Of a DNA stretch of 60,835 nt, positions 42,537-50,716 are shown piece after piece (positions within the stretch are counted from its first letter, which is position 1; the number at the start of each line of letters is the position of its first letter). The notes under the pieces were generated by a model that saw only the letters and a list, made by a program, of their open reading frames with translations, had not been told where the DNA came from and did no database searches. A program made the position numbers and the translations under genes. The stretch comes from Oscillospiraceae bacterium (lineage in GTDB: Bacteria > Bacillota > Clostridia > Oscillospirales > Oscillospiraceae), in NCBI GenBank assembly GCA_015068135.1, contig SVLB01000012.1, positions 1-60,835 of the forward strand, in the 5' to 3' direction.

Positions 42537-44240
42537 TTAGTCTCCCAAGCTGGCAATGTTGCGCAGATGTTCGTTGTAGTCGTTGGTGAACAGATGGTGA
42601 CCGGCATCGGGATCGTACACGAAGTACAGATAATCGGTCACATTGGGAGTCAGTGCCGCATACAGAGAGTCACGTCCGGGGCTGGAAATGGCTCCGGGAG
42701 GGATGCCCTCGTGATTTCGGGTGTTGTAGGGGCTGTCCGTGTCCAGATGGGCCTGGGTCAGCTCCTTGATCTGACCGAAATAGTCACCGATGGCATAATG
42801 AACGGTGGCGTCAGCACCCAAATACCGGGGATAGAAGTTGGGGTCTGTCAAACGGTTGTAGAATACGGAGGAAATATCATAGCTTTCGTCCACGGAGGAG
42901 GTTTCCTTTTCGATGATGGAGGCGATGATCACCACATCATGAATGGTAAAGTCCTTACCGAACCGGGCACGCAGCTCCAAAAGGTCCTCTTTCATCAGGT
43001 CCGTGAAACGGGCATCAAAGTTGTTGAGGAATTTTTCCAGCACACGCTGGGGGTCGTCATTGGTGTAGAAATCGTAGGTATCCGGGAATAGGAAGCCCTC
43101 CAAAGAGTACTTGTCTCCACGGGAGACCCCCTCCAGGAACCAGTATTCCTTCAGCTCGCCCGTGGCGGCCCACTCCTCCAGTTCTTCTACCGTACATACG
43201 GAGTTTTCCTCCAAAAGCCGGAAGATCTGTGCGCAGGTGTAGCCCTCAGGAATGGTGACCGTGACTTCCTCACGGGCGGGGGCGTAGTAGGACATGGCGT
43301 TGACCATGGCGTTGTAGTCGTAATAGCAGTTTAGGGTAAAGGTACCGGCAATGATATCCTGATCCTTATTGGTAGCGGTGACGAATAGCTTGAACAGCTT
43401 CGGATACTCGATCAGACCGGCGTTTGCCAGCTTCTCGGAGATGCTGTCCACATCGACCTTCTTGGTGCCGTCAGGCAGTACCCGGACCTCCCGGTCGGTG
43501 ATGGTCACAGTGATCTTGGTATCGCCCTTGCCGAAGGCCATCAGGTCGGCACAGCATACCCAAAGGGTGCGGCCCAGGGTCACACCGCAGATCACGATGG
43601 TGACCAGCCAAACCAGGGTGGTCAGAATGTGGGGGATACCCAATAGTCCGTAACCGGTCTTTCTTTTGGGGCGGAAAGCGGTGGGGGGCAGCTCACCCGG
43701 GGTGGGAACGGGCTGCCAGCGATCATCCTTGGGAAGCTTGGGGCCGGTGCGCTTTTTGGGAGGCTGGGGAGCCACGGGCTTCTCTGCTTTGGGAGCCTCA
43801 GCTTTGGGGGGCTGGGGCGCTTTCTCAATGGGAGCCAGGGGCGGCTCCTTTTCCTGGACCAAAGGCACCAGGGTAGGGTCTTTGACAGGGGTTACCGGAA
43901 TCTTGGGGATGGGCTGGGTATGCTCCTTGATATGCTCCAGGGGATTGACAGTCTCGCCCAGAATATCGTCAATGGAGGTCTCGGGGGTGATCACCTCATT
44001 GGGCTCCGGGGTAGGGTCGTCGGTGATGCCGACCCGCTTCAGGCTTTCCCAAAAATCGTCGTCTGACATATCCGGGGGCATTTCACCGGGCATATCAAAG
44101 GCAGGCTCTGCCTTGGGCAGACTCCCGGTCTGACCGGCCAGCTCCTTGGTGGATTTTTCCTTGGGCAGATCAAAGCCCAGGATCTCATCCAGCCAGCTGT
44201 CGTCGCCGGGAAGCTGGGGATTTTGCTTTTCGTTGGACAT
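42537..44240 (-). CDS. mltG: MltG-type endolytic transglycosylase with long cytosolic tail
   Basis: 567 residues. Residues ~1-200 are Pro/Glu/Lys-rich disordered cytosolic sequence (PEIPVTPVKDPTLVPLV, PKAEAPKAEKPVAPQPPKK). A TM helix at ~208-232 leads to a LysM-like segment and the YceG/MltG domain (~325-565) with the catalytic Glu in IASIIEKET (~444) and NTRNHEGIPPGAI. Cuts nascent peptidoglycan strands and sets glycan length. The long Pro-rich tail is common in Oscillospirales MltG. AGGAGG precedes the ATG. Next genes in the operon: U32 downstream, DJ-1 upstream. Confidence 0.92.
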   Translation of the reverse strand: MSNEKQNPQLPGDDSWLDEILGFDLPKEKSTKELAGQTGSLPKAEPAFDMPGEMPPDMSDDDFWESLKRVGITDDPTPEPNEVITPETSIDDILGETVNPLEHIKEHTQPIPKIPVTPVKDPTLVPLVQEKEPPLAPIEKAPQPPKAEAPKAEKPVAPQPPKKRTGPKLPKDDRWQPVPTPGELPPTAFRPKRKTGYGLLGIPHILTTLVWLVTIVICGVTLGRTLWVCCADLMAFGKGDTKITVTITDREVRVLPDGTKKVDVDSISEKLANAGLIEYPKLFKLFVTATNKDQDIIAGTFTLNCYYDYNAMVNAMSYYAPAREEVTVTIPEGYTCAQIFRLLEENSVCTVEELEEWAATGELKEYWFLEGVSRGDKYSLEGFLFPDTYDFYTNDDPQRVLEKFLNNFDARFTDLMKEDLLELRARFGKDFTIHDVVIIASIIEKETSSVDESYDISSVFYNRLTDPNFYPRYLGADATVHYAIGDYFGQIKELTQAHLDTDSPYNTRNHEGIPPGAISSPGRDSLYAALTPNVTDYLYFVYDPDAGHHLFTNDYNEHLRNIASLGD

Positions 44241-44253
44241 AGTATACCTCCTG

Positions 44254-44796
44254 TCAGCGAATCACGATCTGCTGACGAACTGTGTTTGCGATTTCGTCAC
44301 CCTTCAGGGCGCGGATCAGCTCCAAACCGAAGGGAATGGCACAGCCTGCGGACGCGCCGGTGATCAGCTTGCCGTCCCGCACGCAGGCAGCGGCGGCATC
44401 CACCCGGGCAGAGCCCATGCCACTTTCAAAGCCGGGGTAGCAGGTGGCGTTTTTGTTCTCGGTAATGCCAAGGTCTGCCAAAACTGTAGGACCGGCACAG
44501 ATGGCGGCAACAAATTTGCCGTTTTCCCAGGCAAAGCGCAGGGCCTCCATGGCAGGCTTGCTGGCACGGACAGAGGCAACACCGCCCAAGCCACCGGGAA
44601 GAATGATCATTTCCAGATCGGTCAGATCCATTTCCTCCAAAGTGATGTCTGCCTGAATGCCGATGTTGTGACCGCCAAATACAGTGGTGCCGTTGACACC
44701 GACAGTCAGAACGGATACACCCGCGCGGCGCAAAAGGTCCAGAGGGGCAATGGCTTCGGTCTCCTCAAAGCCCGTACCCAAAAGCATATATACCAT
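44254..44796 (-). CDS. DJ-1/PfpI family protein
   Basis: 180 residues, the size of the DJ-1 subgroup. Nucleophile elbow FVAAICAGPTVL (Cys ~98) and GFEETEAIAPLDLLRRAGV (~9-27) with the conserved Glu; ILPGGLGGV. DJ-1 relatives act as glyoxalase III-like deglycases, thiol sensors or chaperones; the exact reaction is unsettled. Stop is 13 nt before mltG. Confidence 0.9.
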   Translation of the reverse strand: MVYMLLGTGFEETEAIAPLDLLRRAGVSVLTVGVNGTTVFGGHNIGIQADITLEEMDLTDLEMIILPGGLGGVASVRASKPAMEALRFAWENGKFVAAICAGPTVLADLGITENKNATCYPGFESGMGSARVDAAAACVRDGKLITGASAGCAIPFGLELIRALKGDEIANTVRQQIVIR

Positions 44797-44799
44797 AAT

Positions 44800-45468
44800 T
44801 CAGTCCTCCAATACAGCCTTTACATGGCGGTAGATCTCCTGATGAATGTCTTCTGTGGTGCGCATTTTGCCGTCCTTTACGCATTGGATCACAGTCCAGC
44901 CGTAATATTCGGCGGCGGCACGCCCGGTCTTCCGGCAGGTGGCAAGATACTGGGTATCCTGCTCATGGATATCTGCGGTGGTGTTGGTATCCGCCTCCCG
45001 GCGGCGCATAAGCTGCTGGGTGAAATCCGTAGGCACATCCAAATACAGCACCAGATCCGGAACGGGCAGACCCAGCTTGGTGTATTCAAAATCATACAGC
45101 CAGCTTAAAAAGGCCTTCTGATCTTCGCCCGTCTCCTTGGAGGCCTGATGGACAGCATTGGAGGTGGTGTACCGGTCAGACAGCACCAAACCGCCCTCCT
45201 CGTACCACGTTCCCCAGTCCATCTTATAGGAAGCGAACCGATCCACCGCATAAAAGGCAGAGGCGGTATAGCTGCCCACATCTGTGGGCTTGGTGCCAAA
45301 CTGGCCCGCCAAATACATACGGATCAGAGCAGAACTCTCCTGATCGTACCGGGGAAACACAATATGCTTAAAGACAGTACCGTCTGCGTTCAAATGCTCT
45401 GTGAGCATCCGAAACTGGGTGGATTTTCCGGAACCGTCAGTGCCTTCAATTACAATTAGCTTGCCCAT
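44800..45468 (-). CDS. tmk: Thymidylate kinase-like protein
   Basis: 222 residues from the ATG at 45468; a TTG 9 nt upstream is nearer to AGGAGG and is the alternative. P-loop EGTDGSGKST (~7-16), DR(Y/F) motif LSDRYTTSNAVHQ (~92-104) and lid region LMRRREADTNTTADIHEQD. Phosphorylates dTMP to dTDP. The lid and the region after LYLDVP are a bit longer than in the common form; the eukaryote-like deoxynucleoside kinase group is less likely. Stop is 3 nt before the DJ-1 gene; first gene of the operon. Confidence 0.85.
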   Translation of the reverse strand: MGKLIVIEGTDGSGKSTQFRMLTEHLNADGTVFKHIVFPRYDQESSALIRMYLAGQFGTKPTDVGSYTASAFYAVDRFASYKMDWGTWYEEGGLVLSDRYTTSNAVHQASKETGEDQKAFLSWLYDFEYTKLGLPVPDLVLYLDVPTDFTQQLMRRREADTNTTADIHEQDTQYLATCRKTGRAAAEYYGWTVIQCVKDGKMRTTEDIHQEIYRHVKAVLED

Positions 45469-45596
45469 ATTTTGCAAAAGCCTCCTGTTTTTTGTCCCAA
45501 AGAAAAAATACAGTATATCACCCTAAAATATATCATACATTTCCCGATTTGTCCACCCAAAATATCCACTGTGGAAATTCTGCATCCGGCAGATGT

Positions 45597-45698
45597 GATA
45601 AAAGATATTGCAGATCATGAGATAATAAGATATTGGAGATAGTGAGGATACAAGATATCTTCAGTATCTTACTATCGCACTATCTTCAATATCTTATA
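45597..45698. repeat. Dispersed palindromic repeat, copy B
   Basis: ATAAAAGATATTGCAGATCA begins a stretch ~90 percent like copy A at 31042 over ~45 bp. A stem joins 45627-45644 and 45678-45695 (17 of 18 pairs). Confidence 0.65.
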
Positions 45699-45710
45699 TC
45701 TACTCAGTAA

Positions 45711-45820
45711 TCCCGGGGGGCAAGCCCCCACCGCAAAAATCGCACCCGGTAAAGGCGGCGGGGTCAAGACAGCGCCCTACGAATCCTGCCAAACTTTGTG
45801 GGACGGGTTTCCCGTCCCAC
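45711..45820. repeat. GC-rich palindromic intergenic repeats
   Basis: GGGGGGCAAGCCCCC (about 45715-45729) and a perfect stem GTGGGACGGG/CCCGTCCCAC (45799-45820), with GCGCCCTACGAATC between, which ends with the CCCTAC seen in REP units. No reading frame. Together with copy B it makes up most of the 490-bp gap upstream of 45962. Confidence 0.5.
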
Positions 45821-45827
45821 GGAAGGC

Positions 45828-45856
45828 TTGACAAACTAACGGATCAGTGCTATAGT
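45828..45856 (+). promoter_or_regulatory. Strong promoter upstream of a short transcript
   Basis: TTGACA (45828-45833), 17-bp spacer, TATAGT (45851-45856) with the extended TGC before it. Nothing coding follows on the plus strand. Confidence 0.75.
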
Positions 45857-45862
45857 AAAGAT

Positions 45863-45936
45863 AGTCTATCAAATGTAGACGTGCTGGCCGCGCCTAAAGA
45901 ACAAAAAGGACATGGCCGATGCCGTGTCCTTTTTGC
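45863..45936 (+). ncRNA. Candidate small RNA, about 72 nt
   Basis: Starts ~6 nt after the -10 above and ends with a terminator stem (45904-45916 with 45921-45933, then TTTTGC). It carries the inverted repeat GTCTA/TAGAC at 45864-45880. It might instead be the leader left from a deleted gene. Confidence 0.4.
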
Positions 45937-45961
45937 TTACTTTGCGGGTTATTAGCTATTT

Positions 45962-46375
45962 TTACTCGATGACGGATTCATCTTCAATAATGTATTCGGA
46001 TTCGTAGACAATAATTTCCGTTACGCCATAGCCGTTGGCGATTTTGACAATTGCGTCTGTCCGGATACTAAGGGTTATGATCATGGTGATCGCGACAGCG
46101 AATACGGCAGTCAAAATGGCAAACGCGATTCGTTTCCGGAACTGCATTGCCCGCAGAACCTTGGGCTTGTCCGCAGAATCCAACCATGCGGCCGCAATAT
46201 CCAGGGGTGAGCCGAACCGGGCTTCGATGGCATTCATGGAAGCCTTGGGATTCGTCTCCAAAAATGCGGCGACCTCCTGCCGGATGGGCAACAAGATCCC
46301 TCGCTTCTCCTTGTGGGAGCAGGGGAGGTTGCGGCGGATCCGCCACAAAAATCGCATCAGTTTTAATTGCATCAT
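45962..46375 (-). CDS. HAAS-like membrane protein paired with PadR regulator
   Basis: 137 residues. Cytosolic N-terminal domain (~1-75) with the shape of HAAS/DUF1700-like signalling domains (LPIRQEVAAFLETNPKASMNAIEARFGSPLDIAAAWLD), one TM helix (~85-105: IAFAILTAVFAVAITMIITL) and a ~30-residue extracytosolic acidic tail. Starts in an ATGA overlap with the padR stop. Such PadR/HAAS pairs are thought to sense envelope or stress signals. The target is unknown. Confidence 0.7.
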   Translation of the reverse strand: MMQLKLMRFLWRIRRNLPCSHKEKRGILLPIRQEVAAFLETNPKASMNAIEARFGSPLDIAAAWLDSADKPKVLRAMQFRKRIAFAILTAVFAVAITMIITLSIRTDAIVKIANGYGVTEIIVYESEYIIEDESVIE

Positions 46376-46716
46376 AATTCGCTCGCCTCCAAAATCATTT
46401 CTACACCCCGGCTGGTTTCCCGGTACTCCCGTACCAAAGTGCGCAGATAGTCTTCACCCAGGGGCTCTAAATGATAGTACACCCGTGTCAGCCGTTTGCC
46501 CACCTGGACTCTGCGGTCGGAAATATAGCCGGAATCCAAAAGCTTATAAAGAATGGGGTATAAAGAACCCTCCTGTGTTACGATCTTTCCGTCACTGACA
46601 TTAGAGATCTCCTGCACCAGCTGAAATCCGTACATATCTTCTTTCTTCAGCATGGCAAGGAGCACCAATGTGGTGACACCCCGGCGGAAATTGCTTTGCG
46701 CGGTTTCTTGACCCAT
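46372..46716 (-). CDS. PadR-family regulator
   Basis: 114 residues. Winged HTH typical of PadR (RRGVTTLVLLAMLKKEDMYGFQLVQEIS, VTQEGSLYPILYKLLDSGYI, VYYHLEPLGEDYLRTLV). GGAGGTGG precedes the ATG. Its own promoter overlaps a GTATAT palindrome, so self-repression is likely. Translationally coupled to the HAAS-like gene. Confidence 0.9.
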   Translation of the reverse strand: MGQETAQSNFRRGVTTLVLLAMLKKEDMYGFQLVQEISNVSDGKIVTQEGSLYPILYKLLDSGYISDRRVQVGKRLTRVYYHLEPLGEDYLRTLVREYRETSRGVEMILEASEL

Positions 46717-46745
46717 TTACACCACCTCCGTCAGCTTTCCAGTCT

Positions 46746-46774
46746 AGTATATTCCATATACCTGAATAATGCAA
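46746..46774 (-). promoter_or_regulatory. PadR promoter and palindromic operator
   Basis: Minus strand TTGCAT (46774-46769), 17-bp spacer, TATACT (46751-46746). GTATAT-TCC-ATATAC (46747-46761) covers the -10. Confidence 0.7.
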
Positions 46775-46797
46775 TACCTTTCTCACAAAAGTAATTA

Positions 46798-46826
46798 TTG
46801 ACAATAGGAATATTAAGGTCTATACT
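46798..46826 (+). promoter_or_regulatory. Promoter of the dockerin-cohesin operon
   Basis: TTGACA (46798-46803), 17-bp spacer, TATACT (46821-46826). About 70 bp before the ATG at 46897, which follows AAAGGAG. Confidence 0.78.
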
Positions 46827-46896
46827 GAATTCGGTGGAATTGTTTATAAGTCGCACAAAGGGTAATTCTACCCAATAATCTAAAGGAGTGTATAAA

Positions 46897-48426
46897 ATGA
46901 AAAGAATACTGTCTGTTATGTTGGTCTTTGGTCTGCTTTCAGGATTATTTACCTTCCCCGCTTCAGCCGAAGAACCTGAAGTTACAAAGATAGATATGTC
47001 TAAGCATTTAATGGCATCGAATACTTACGATTTCATGGGTTTGCCGGTGGAAGCGCAGCTTGATTTCTATGGCACTGGGTCGTCTCTGATTCAGGGCGTA
47101 GATTATTCCTTGCTTTATGAGAATAACGTTAATATGGGTACTGCCACAGTGCGCGCAGTGGGTAAAGGTAACTATTACGGCTATACTGAGCAAACGTTTA
47201 ATATTTCCTATGGTAATACCAGAGTTGACCTGGAAGGCGCTTACAATGGCGTTGCCACTGGAGAATTGAATGACAATATCAGCTATGCGGAATGTTATAT
47301 GGCACCGGGTACGCTTCGGGCATTTCCGGATTGCGATATTTCCCACCAAGCCTACTATGCACTGTATCATATGCAGGGAGAAGACTTCAACCTGGTTCTT
47401 GAGAAAACAACAAATACGGGAACTGGTGTCAATACAATGTTTGTTTATGATTTCTCTGATGTATATGAAACATCTCCGGCTGGAGAGGGAGAGATCTATA
47501 TGCTTACATATACCTGGGTAAACAGGAAATACGAAGTGTATTCCGGAGCGCTGATGCTCTATATCCCCAGTATGGCCGCAGATGCCAGCGAGCTTACATT
47601 GACTCAGGCAGAGGACGGAGATTTTCGGTGCGATTATTTTGCCGCCTACGGCACCGATGGCCATGTGGGACAGCTTCAATGGACATCTTCTGACACTGCG
47701 GTGGCTGAAGTGAACCGCGGTATTGTGACCTGGAAAGAACCGGGAACAGTAACCTTGACAGCCGAATACAACGGTGTAGAAGTGTCCCAGCAGATCAGCA
47801 CATCCGCACTGGATATTACCCAGGGCGGTATTACCGGCTACGATCATTCAGCGCAGACCGCGGATGTGATCTATGATGGCCGTCTGCTGACTCCAGGCAC
47901 CGATTATACCCTGTCTGTTTCCACCCAGGGGAATGTGGCACAGGTTACGGTCACCGGCTGCGGCTTGTTTACCGGCCAGTTGGTAAGAGAATATAACATT
48001 TCCACCGGCGAACCTTTGGCGCACACCCATGGATTTGACAATCGCTGCGATGAAATCTGCAATTTGTGTGATTTTACCAGAAACGTTACACACCAATTTG
48101 CATCCCGTTGGGATAAAAATGAGAGCCAGCATTGGCATAGCTGTACCCTTTGCGGTAAAAAAACCGATCTGGCTGAGCATACCTGCAACCCCGATGATCC
48201 GGATACCTGTACGGTTTGCGGCCCCTTACTGCCCCCGGGGGATGTGAACGGGGACTATTCGGTAAATAATAAAGATGTGGAGTATTTGCTGTGGTATACG
48301 CTGTTTCCCAACAGCTACCCACTGCAAAACAACGGCGATCTTGACAGCAATGGGGTAGTCAACAACAAGGATGTTGAATACCTGCTCTGGCATACCCTGT
48401 TCCCTGGAAGCTATCCCCTGAACTGA
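46897..48426 (+). CDS. Secreted protein with C-terminal dockerin
   Basis: 509 residues. Signal peptide 1-24 (ASA). Beta-rich N-terminal region (~30-220), a BIG_2-like domain (~230-310: VAEVNRGIVTWKEPGTVTLTAEYNGVEV), a short Cys module (CDEICNLCDF...CTLCGKKT...CTVCG, ~385-450), and a C-terminal type I dockerin with two F-hand calcium repeats (DVNGDYSVNNKDVEYLLWYTL and DLDSNGVVNNKDVEYLLWHT, ~452-505). Dockerins bind cohesins on scaffolds, so the protein is probably a part of a cell-surface complex. No enzyme domain seen. Next gene encodes a cohesin-like domain. Confidence 0.85.
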   Translation: MKRILSVMLVFGLLSGLFTFPASAEEPEVTKIDMSKHLMASNTYDFMGLPVEAQLDFYGTGSSLIQGVDYSLLYENNVNMGTATVRAVGKGNYYGYTEQTFNISYGNTRVDLEGAYNGVATGELNDNISYAECYMAPGTLRAFPDCDISHQAYYALYHMQGEDFNLVLEKTTNTGTGVNTMFVYDFSDVYETSPAGEGEIYMLTYTWVNRKYEVYSGALMLYIPSMAADASELTLTQAEDGDFRCDYFAAYGTDGHVGQLQWTSSDTAVAEVNRGIVTWKEPGTVTLTAEYNGVEVSQQISTSALDITQGGITGYDHSAQTADVIYDGRLLTPGTDYTLSVSTQGNVAQVTVTGCGLFTGQLVREYNISTGEPLAHTHGFDNRCDEICNLCDFTRNVTHQFASRWDKNESQHWHSCTLCGKKTDLAEHTCNPDDPDTCTVCGPLLPPGDVNGDYSVNNKDVEYLLWYTLFPNSYPLQNNGDLDSNGVVNNKDVEYLLWHTLFPGSYPLN

Positions 48427-48451
48427 CCATAAAGAAAGCGAGGTAAACGTT

Positions 48452-49459
48452 ATGAAAAAAATGATATCCATTATTCTGTGCATTCTGCTTTTGGCAGTAT
48501 TAACCACCGCAGTCTTTGCCGCAGGGGGTGTATCGTTCTCTATGTCGGCTTCTTCCACCAGTCTGCAGCGTGGTGATACCATCACCCTGACAGCCAGTGC
48601 CTATTCTGGGGAACCCGGTACCAGCTATGGCTTGATGCTGGCCTATGACCACTCCGTATTTGAGGAGGTCAGCGGAAGCACAGCAGTGGCCGGTGCCCTG
48701 GTCAACAGCTTCAATAACGGCTTTGCCTTTATGTTCCAGACCCCTACCGCTTATTCCGGCACCGTGGGTTCCGTAACCCTCCGGGTAAAGGATACCGCAG
48801 CATTTGGCAATTTTACCATCAGCGGCAGTGCTTCTGTTCTGAACGGAAATGATGCAGTGTCTGCCAGTGGCTGTTCCGTGTCTGTATCCGTGGTCTGCAA
48901 TCACAGCTACGGAAGCTGGACCAATCTGGACAGCACAAACCACCAAAAGACCTGCACTGTCTGTACAGATGTCCAGACAGAAGTCCATACCTGGGATAAA
49001 GGTACCACCGTGAAGGCGGCAAACTGCAAAGAAGGCGGTGAGGTGAAGTACACCTGCCCCACCTGTTCCGCAACCAGAACGGAAAATACGGAAAAGACCG
49101 ATGACCACAAGTACGGAGCCTGGATAAAGGTAAGCGATACACAGCACAGTCGCACCTGCTCTGTCTGCACCAAGGAAGAAACCGTGAACCATAGTTGGGA
49201 TGGCGGTAAGGTGACAAAGCCTGCCACTTGCAAGGAGACCGGCATTCAGACCTATACCTGCTCCGGCTGTAAGGGAACCAAGACCGAGGTGCTGGAGAAA
49301 ACCACCACCCACAATTATGGCAAATGGACAAAGGTGGATGAAAACAACCATAAGCACATCTGCGCAGATTGTCAAAAGGAAGAAACCCTCGGCCATAGCT
49401 GGAACAGCGGTGCCGTGACCAAACAGCCCACCTGCAAGGAAGAGGGTGTGAAAACCTAA
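48452..49459 (+). CDS. Cohesin-like domain protein, apparently truncated in Cys-rich repeats
   Basis: 335 residues. Signal peptide 1-23. An N-terminal cohesin-like domain (~25-145: LQRGDTITLTASAYSG, YGLMLAYDHSVFEEVSG, GSVTLRVKDTAAFGNFTISG) follows; the rest is four His/Cys modules (CTVCTD, CPTC, CSVC, CSGC, CADC). The frame stops after KEEGVKT, in the middle of a module, where other copies continue with YTC and a CxxC. No TM or anchor remains. GAGG-like site before the ATG. The truncation is inferred from the repeat pattern, not a frameshift seen. Confidence 0.72.
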   Translation: MKKMISIILCILLLAVLTTAVFAAGGVSFSMSASSTSLQRGDTITLTASAYSGEPGTSYGLMLAYDHSVFEEVSGSTAVAGALVNSFNNGFAFMFQTPTAYSGTVGSVTLRVKDTAAFGNFTISGSASVLNGNDAVSASGCSVSVSVVCNHSYGSWTNLDSTNHQKTCTVCTDVQTEVHTWDKGTTVKAANCKEGGEVKYTCPTCSATRTENTEKTDDHKYGAWIKVSDTQHSRTCSVCTKEETVNHSWDGGKVTKPATCKETGIQTYTCSGCKGTKTEVLEKTTTHNYGKWTKVDENNHKHICADCQKEETLGHSWNSGAVTKQPTCKEEGVKT

Positions 49460-49465
49460 GATGAT

Positions 49466-49822
49466 ATGAAAAGCTTTGGTAAAGCGATCCTGATTATCAT
49501 TGTTGCATTCTTTCTGATATGGGGAGTTTCAAATGTGAAAGCCTTGGTTTTAACAGCTATTTGGGGAGATGAATTGTCTGCCGACAGTATTGCTGGTTTT
49601 GATTATATGCATGCCTGGGATGGAACGCCAAAACACCGTGTACTTTGGTACTGGGGTTCATCTGCTACCGTGTATTATTATTCAGAATGCGGTGGCGAAA
49701 AGATTAAGCTGGAAAAGAAAAATGGGGCATGGACATATAGCGCACACTTGGCCAGTTGGAGTTCGACGGGTAGTGCAAGCGATGTGATAATTTGGCCATA
49801 TTATAAAGATTGGGTTATTTAG
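49466..49822 (+). CDS. Small membrane-anchored hypothetical protein
   Basis: 118 residues. One N-terminal TM helix (~5-25: KAILIIIVAFFLIWGVSNV), then a polar domain rich in Trp/Tyr (YMHAWDGTPKHRVLWYWGSS, WTYSAHLASWSS). No ribosome binding site; it starts 7 nt after the truncated cohesin gene. More AT-rich than the gene before it. Unknown function. Confidence 0.5.
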   Translation: MKSFGKAILIIIVAFFLIWGVSNVKALVLTAIWGDELSADSIAGFDYMHAWDGTPKHRVLWYWGSSATVYYYSECGGEKIKLEKKNGAWTYSAHLASWSSTGSASDVIIWPYYKDWVI

Positions 49823-49925
49823 TTAGCACGAGGGGGCGGTTTGCGTGAACCCTTTTGAAAAACAGCACCTAAAAAGCGCAGTAGCACACATTTTCAACTA
49901 TATGACATAAAATTGGAGAATTTAC

Positions 49926-50159
49926 ATGATTGAGTTTAAGGGTTATATTTTCGGTGAAGCAGAAAAACATTTTCAAAAAAAGAATGCGGTATTTGGAGCC
50001 AAGGCGTTGCTTTTTGGGATGATCCTGTTTTTGCCTGTAATGGTTCTTTTGGCAAGAAGATTTGACAGCTGGGCAATCTTGGTAACGTATTTTTCATTTA
50101 TGGTAATCTTTCCGCTGTTATGCTTCATTCCGCAGAGTCAAAAGAAAAGAAAACGCTAG
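49926..50159 (+). CDS. Truncated two-TM protein (5' part of a lost gene)
   Basis: 77 residues, MIEFKGYIFGEAEKHFQKK..., two TM helices (~27-43, ~50-68) and a basic end KKRKR. It breaks off where a different frame, with an ICMT-like tail, begins; the two overlap by 40 nt. Probably a chimeric junction after a deletion. GAATTT... no good ribosome binding site. Confidence 0.45.
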   Translation: MIEFKGYIFGEAEKHFQKKNAVFGAKALLFGMILFLPVMVLLARRFDSWAILVTYFSFMVIFPLLCFIPQSQKKRKR

Positions 50160-50263
50160 CGAAACGGATTAAACACGAAGAAAAATTCCTTGAAGAAGAA
50201 CTTGACGGTTACCGCGAGTATAAACAAAAGGTGAAATATCGTTTAATACCATTTGTTTGGTAA
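50120..50263 (+). pseudogene. C-terminal remnant of an isoprenylcysteine-methyltransferase-like protein
   Basis: Frame 50120-50263 ends KRIKHEEKFLEEELDGYREY then KQKVKYRLIPFVW and stop, the usual tail of the bacterial ICMT/PEMT family. The membrane part is missing. Confidence 0.55.
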
Positions 50264-50283
50264 CAATTATTTCCCTCTTTTAA

Positions 50284-50397
50284 GACAGGGGACGGTTCTG
50301 TGTCCTGAGCTAAAAGTTAGATTTTGTCATGAAATCGTGAGTTTTCTTCTGCAAATTGCCTTAAATAGTTGGCGTAGAAACGGAACTGTCCCCTGTG
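50284..50397. repeat. Short MITE-like element with GACAGGGGAC ends
   Basis: GACAGGGGACGGTTCTG (50284-50300) and its near complement (50381-50397) match at 15 of 17 bases. A 114-bp element between gene scraps; similar 'GGGGACGGTTC' units are familiar REP/RAYT-linked repeats of Firmicutes. Confidence 0.65.
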
Positions 50398-50410
50398 CCA
50401 CTGCCATGTA

Positions 50411-50530
50411 CGACAGTACCGGGAATTTGGTGTTGATTATGTTCAAAGCAACAAGCCACATTTTGAAGATCTGGCCTATGATGAAGAAAATTCATTTATT
50501 GAAGACTTGAAGAAAAAGGGGTTGTTATAA
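50411..50530 (+). pseudogene. C-terminal gene scrap
   Basis: Frame reading REFGVDYVQSNKPHFEDLAY then DEENSFIEDLKKKGLL and stop, a good protein-like C-terminus without a start. The MITE-like element lies just before it. Its stop overlaps the next start (TAATG). Confidence 0.4.
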
Positions 50531-50709
50531 TGGAATGGACGAAAAACTTAATTTCCTTTAGCAATTCTAAGAATGCTGGTAACTGCCCAAAGTGTAAAAG
50601 TGAAAACGTGGAAGCAACCGAGCATTTACACGGAAACAGAAAATCGGTGACGTTTGTTTGCAAAGACTGCAATGCTTCAATCCATTTTGACGGCATAGCG
50701 ACCAAGTAA
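50530..50709 (+). CDS. Small zinc-ribbon protein
   Basis: 59 residues. MEWTKNLISF, then NCPKCKSENVE and VTFVCKDCNASIHFDG, a CxxC-x~20-CxxC zinc ribbon. Starts on the TAATG overlap with the preceding scrap, so may once have been translated with it. Accessory gene of unknown role. Confidence 0.5.
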   Translation: MEWTKNLISFSNSKNAGNCPKCKSENVEATEHLHGNRKSVTFVCKDCNASIHFDGIATK

Positions 50710-50716
50710 TCGGGGG

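Noticed and set aside
45711..45820. rRNA or tRNA fragment (GC-rich stems)
   Set aside because: Simple palindromes with no tRNA or rRNA signature; more like REP-type intergenic repeats.
46897..49459. Cellulosome scaffold locus
   Set aside because: Only one dockerin and one cohesin-like domain, no carbohydrate-binding module and no glycosidase with a dockerin in the window.
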